64,000 nucleotides of DNA, taken from Nymphaea colorata. Taxonomy: Eukaryota > Streptophyta > Magnoliopsida > Nymphaeales > Nymphaeaceae. Every line of letters begins with the position of its first letter. The stretch's first letter is position 1. The stretch is from NCBI RefSeq assembly GCF_008831285.2, contig NC_045139.1, positions 15,234,354-15,298,353 on the forward strand, given 5' to 3'. Below are positions 62,558 to 64,000 of the stretch, in pieces. The position numbers and the translations under genes are program-made. The notes beneath the pieces were generated by a model, which saw only the letters and a program-made list of their open reading frames with translations, did not search any database and had not been told where the DNA came from.

Positions 62558-62999
62558 TTACCTGGTGGTGTTGGTGAGACCGAACTCGAAGGAGAGGAGA
62601 TCGAGGGACTCGAGCTTCTTGATGGCGCTTCTGAACGCCCTCTCCGCCTTCCTCACCAGCTCCACCTCTTCCTCCAACCGCCTCTCCAACTGCATCACCT
62701 GAAAGACCAGGAAACGGGGCAAACCCACCACCATTAGTTAGATTTGAGCAGCATCGATGAATAAAGCGAAGGTGGCAGTGGATGAGAAAAAGGAAAAAGA
62801 GGAAGGGGAATGGAAAAGTAGCAGATACCCTTTTCTGCAATCTGTCGACCTCAGCCAAGGCTGCTCTCGACTCCATTCTTTCTGCTAGCAACCTTCTCTG
62901 CAAGCAGTCGATGGTGAAAGAAGCTCTGTGCTCCTTCATTCGGAGCTCCTCTGCTTCTTCCACGCTCTTTGACAGCGGTATGTACGTGCATCTAGACAT
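62558..62999 (-). CDS. small coiled-coil protein, unrecognised family
   Basis: Two minus-strand exons, 62999-62829 and 62698-62558, join through a GT..AG intron to encode 103 residues ending in LTNTTR. Exon 1 begins MSRCTYIPLSKSVEEAEELR. Exon 2 starts with MQLERRLEEEVELVRKAERA and ends with a Phe/Leu-rich motif (LLSFEFGL). The charged heptads over both exons predict one long coiled coil. There is no signal peptide or membrane helix. An alternative splice at AG|GTAA (62562/62561) to an acceptor at 62477 would replace the last Arg and stop with a 27-residue tail ending at 62395. I do not know the family and assign no function. Confidence 0.65.
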
Positions 63000-64000
63000 T
63001 GCTTATAGGAAAGCCCGCCTCTCTCTCTCGCTTTCTCTCCTAGATCTTATGTGAGAGCCAGGCCTTTATCCAAGACGAGAGACAGAGAGAGAGAAAGGCG
63101 CCAAAGGCAGACCGTGAAACCTGCCCCGTTGCCTCTCGTGATGGTGCTCCTGTCCCGCTTTTACCGTTTTTTTCTTAAATTTCCCTGGAGATCCATTTTT
63201 TTCTTTAAAAATATTAAACCTAAGTCTCACATTCTTGCTGTGGAATGGTAACTTTTAAATTAAAGGAAAAGTTGAAATGAGAAAATAACAAGTTTGCATA
63301 AGGAATTTCCAAAATTTACACATTTCCCCTAACTTAATACATCTTGGTTTCATTGGGGGGTCTTCTTTTGGGGGCGGACAAAGTGAATAAATAAGCAAAT
63401 TATATAAGTGTCTCCGTGTTTTCAATTATAAACGAAAAGGTAAGCCTTGAAATGGAATTTTTCGGTCCTTTATGAGAGAGAATCTTTCTACTTCTTCGGC
63501 TCTCATTTCATTTGCCCGGAGCAGATTTCAATGACTAATATTTAGCCAAGTACTTCATCTTCAATTACCAATTGCCACCTCCCTCTTACGCGCCCTCCCT
63601 GCCGCACACTCGGCTTGAGGAATGAGCACAGTGTCCTTCCCTAAACCCAAGTTCTATTCCCATTTTCTACTTCAATAAACAAATAATAAGTTTTTTTGAT
63701 CTCATGCTATCGAAACCCCTTCTTCTAGTTCGTTCGTGCTTAGTTCCCTTTTTAAAACTTTACTTTTAAAAAGTTAAGGAAGCTGTTGGGGGTAGAGTTA
63801 GATTTTTTTTTTTATAAATTATTAAATATATAATTTAACAAATTTTCAGTTGAACTTGGACCAAGAACTCCAACCCTATAAAGCTAGCTACTTCATATAA
63901 CTAAACTTTTTTTGGTTCATAGTAAACGGAAACACCACCTCTTCCGCCCCTTTGGAGGATTAGCCGAGTGAGTTCGAGTCATGGTTGACAGTGGCGAGGA
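63000..64000. other. upstream region of the coiled-coil gene; no gene seen
   Basis: This contains the 5' leader and promoter of the minus-strand gene, CT/GA-rich near 63.02-63.09 kb, then AT-rich DNA. A B-box-like GAGTTCGAGTC near 63.97 kb is too close to the window edge to interpret. Confidence 0.5.

Noticed and set aside
63950-64000. B-box-like motif suggesting a second SINE
   Set aside because: Cut by the window edge and without a clear A box.
1-64000. CRISPR arrays, operons, tRNA or rRNA genes, LTR retrotransposons, endogenous viral genes
   Set aside because: No direct-repeat/spacer array, no convincing clover-leaf, no paired LTRs or polyprotein frames were seen on either strand.

Overview
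This is nuclear DNA from a flowering plant. Genes have many exons with GT..AG introns, the spacers are AT-rich, and dinucleotide repeats and small transposon remnants are common. The proteins are plant types: an ALE2-type receptor kinase, a HOTHEAD-type oxidoreductase and a clade D PP2C. The GC-rich large exon of the HOTHEAD-like gene hints at a monocot or early-diverging lineage, but that is weak inference. I see no bacterial, organellar or viral block, no CRISPR array and no rRNA.

Layout. (1) About 1.2-7.06 kb, plus strand: ALE2-type receptor-like kinase with a ladder of small Pro/Ser-rich exons, an extracellular domain, one membrane helix, a kinase domain and a C-terminal tail; the first exon is not resolved. 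(2) 13.6-18.06 kb, plus: complete HOTHEAD-like GMC oxidoreductase in five exons. (3) 23.2-32.7 kb, minus: hnRNP A/B-like protein with two RRMs and a Gly/Tyr-rich tail in six exons; its 7.8-kb second intron is full of transposon remnants. (4) 35-38.3 kb: several exon-like open segments on both strands that I cannot assign. (5) 41.0-41.3 kb, minus: small GC-rich coiled-coil protein. (6) 48.1-52.1 kb, plus: clade D PP2C phosphatase with a 5'-UTR intron. (7) 53.2-59.8 kb, plus: nine-exon deaminated glutathione amidase (nitrilase-like, NLP1/Nit1 type) with two possible starts. (8) 62.5-63.0 kb, minus: small coiled-coil protein. Spacers of 4-7 kb separate most genes.

The genes do not form a pathway. 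The ALE2-like kinase and the HOTHEAD-like oxidoreductase are neighbours on the same strand, however, and the Arabidopsis founders of both families act in the epidermis and cuticle.

The best-supported structural discovery is a family of four hAT-like MITEs. Each has CTATGTCAC-type terminal inverted repeats and an 8-bp target-site duplication (two perfect, one perfect given the chosen ends, one 7/8). One copy lies upstream of the receptor kinase and three lie in the hnRNP intron. A fifth, 0.9-kb hAT-like element with different termini is in the same intron. I found no convincing new defence-type or multi-gene system; the most novel items are these elements and the unassigned exon-like segments at 35-38 kb.
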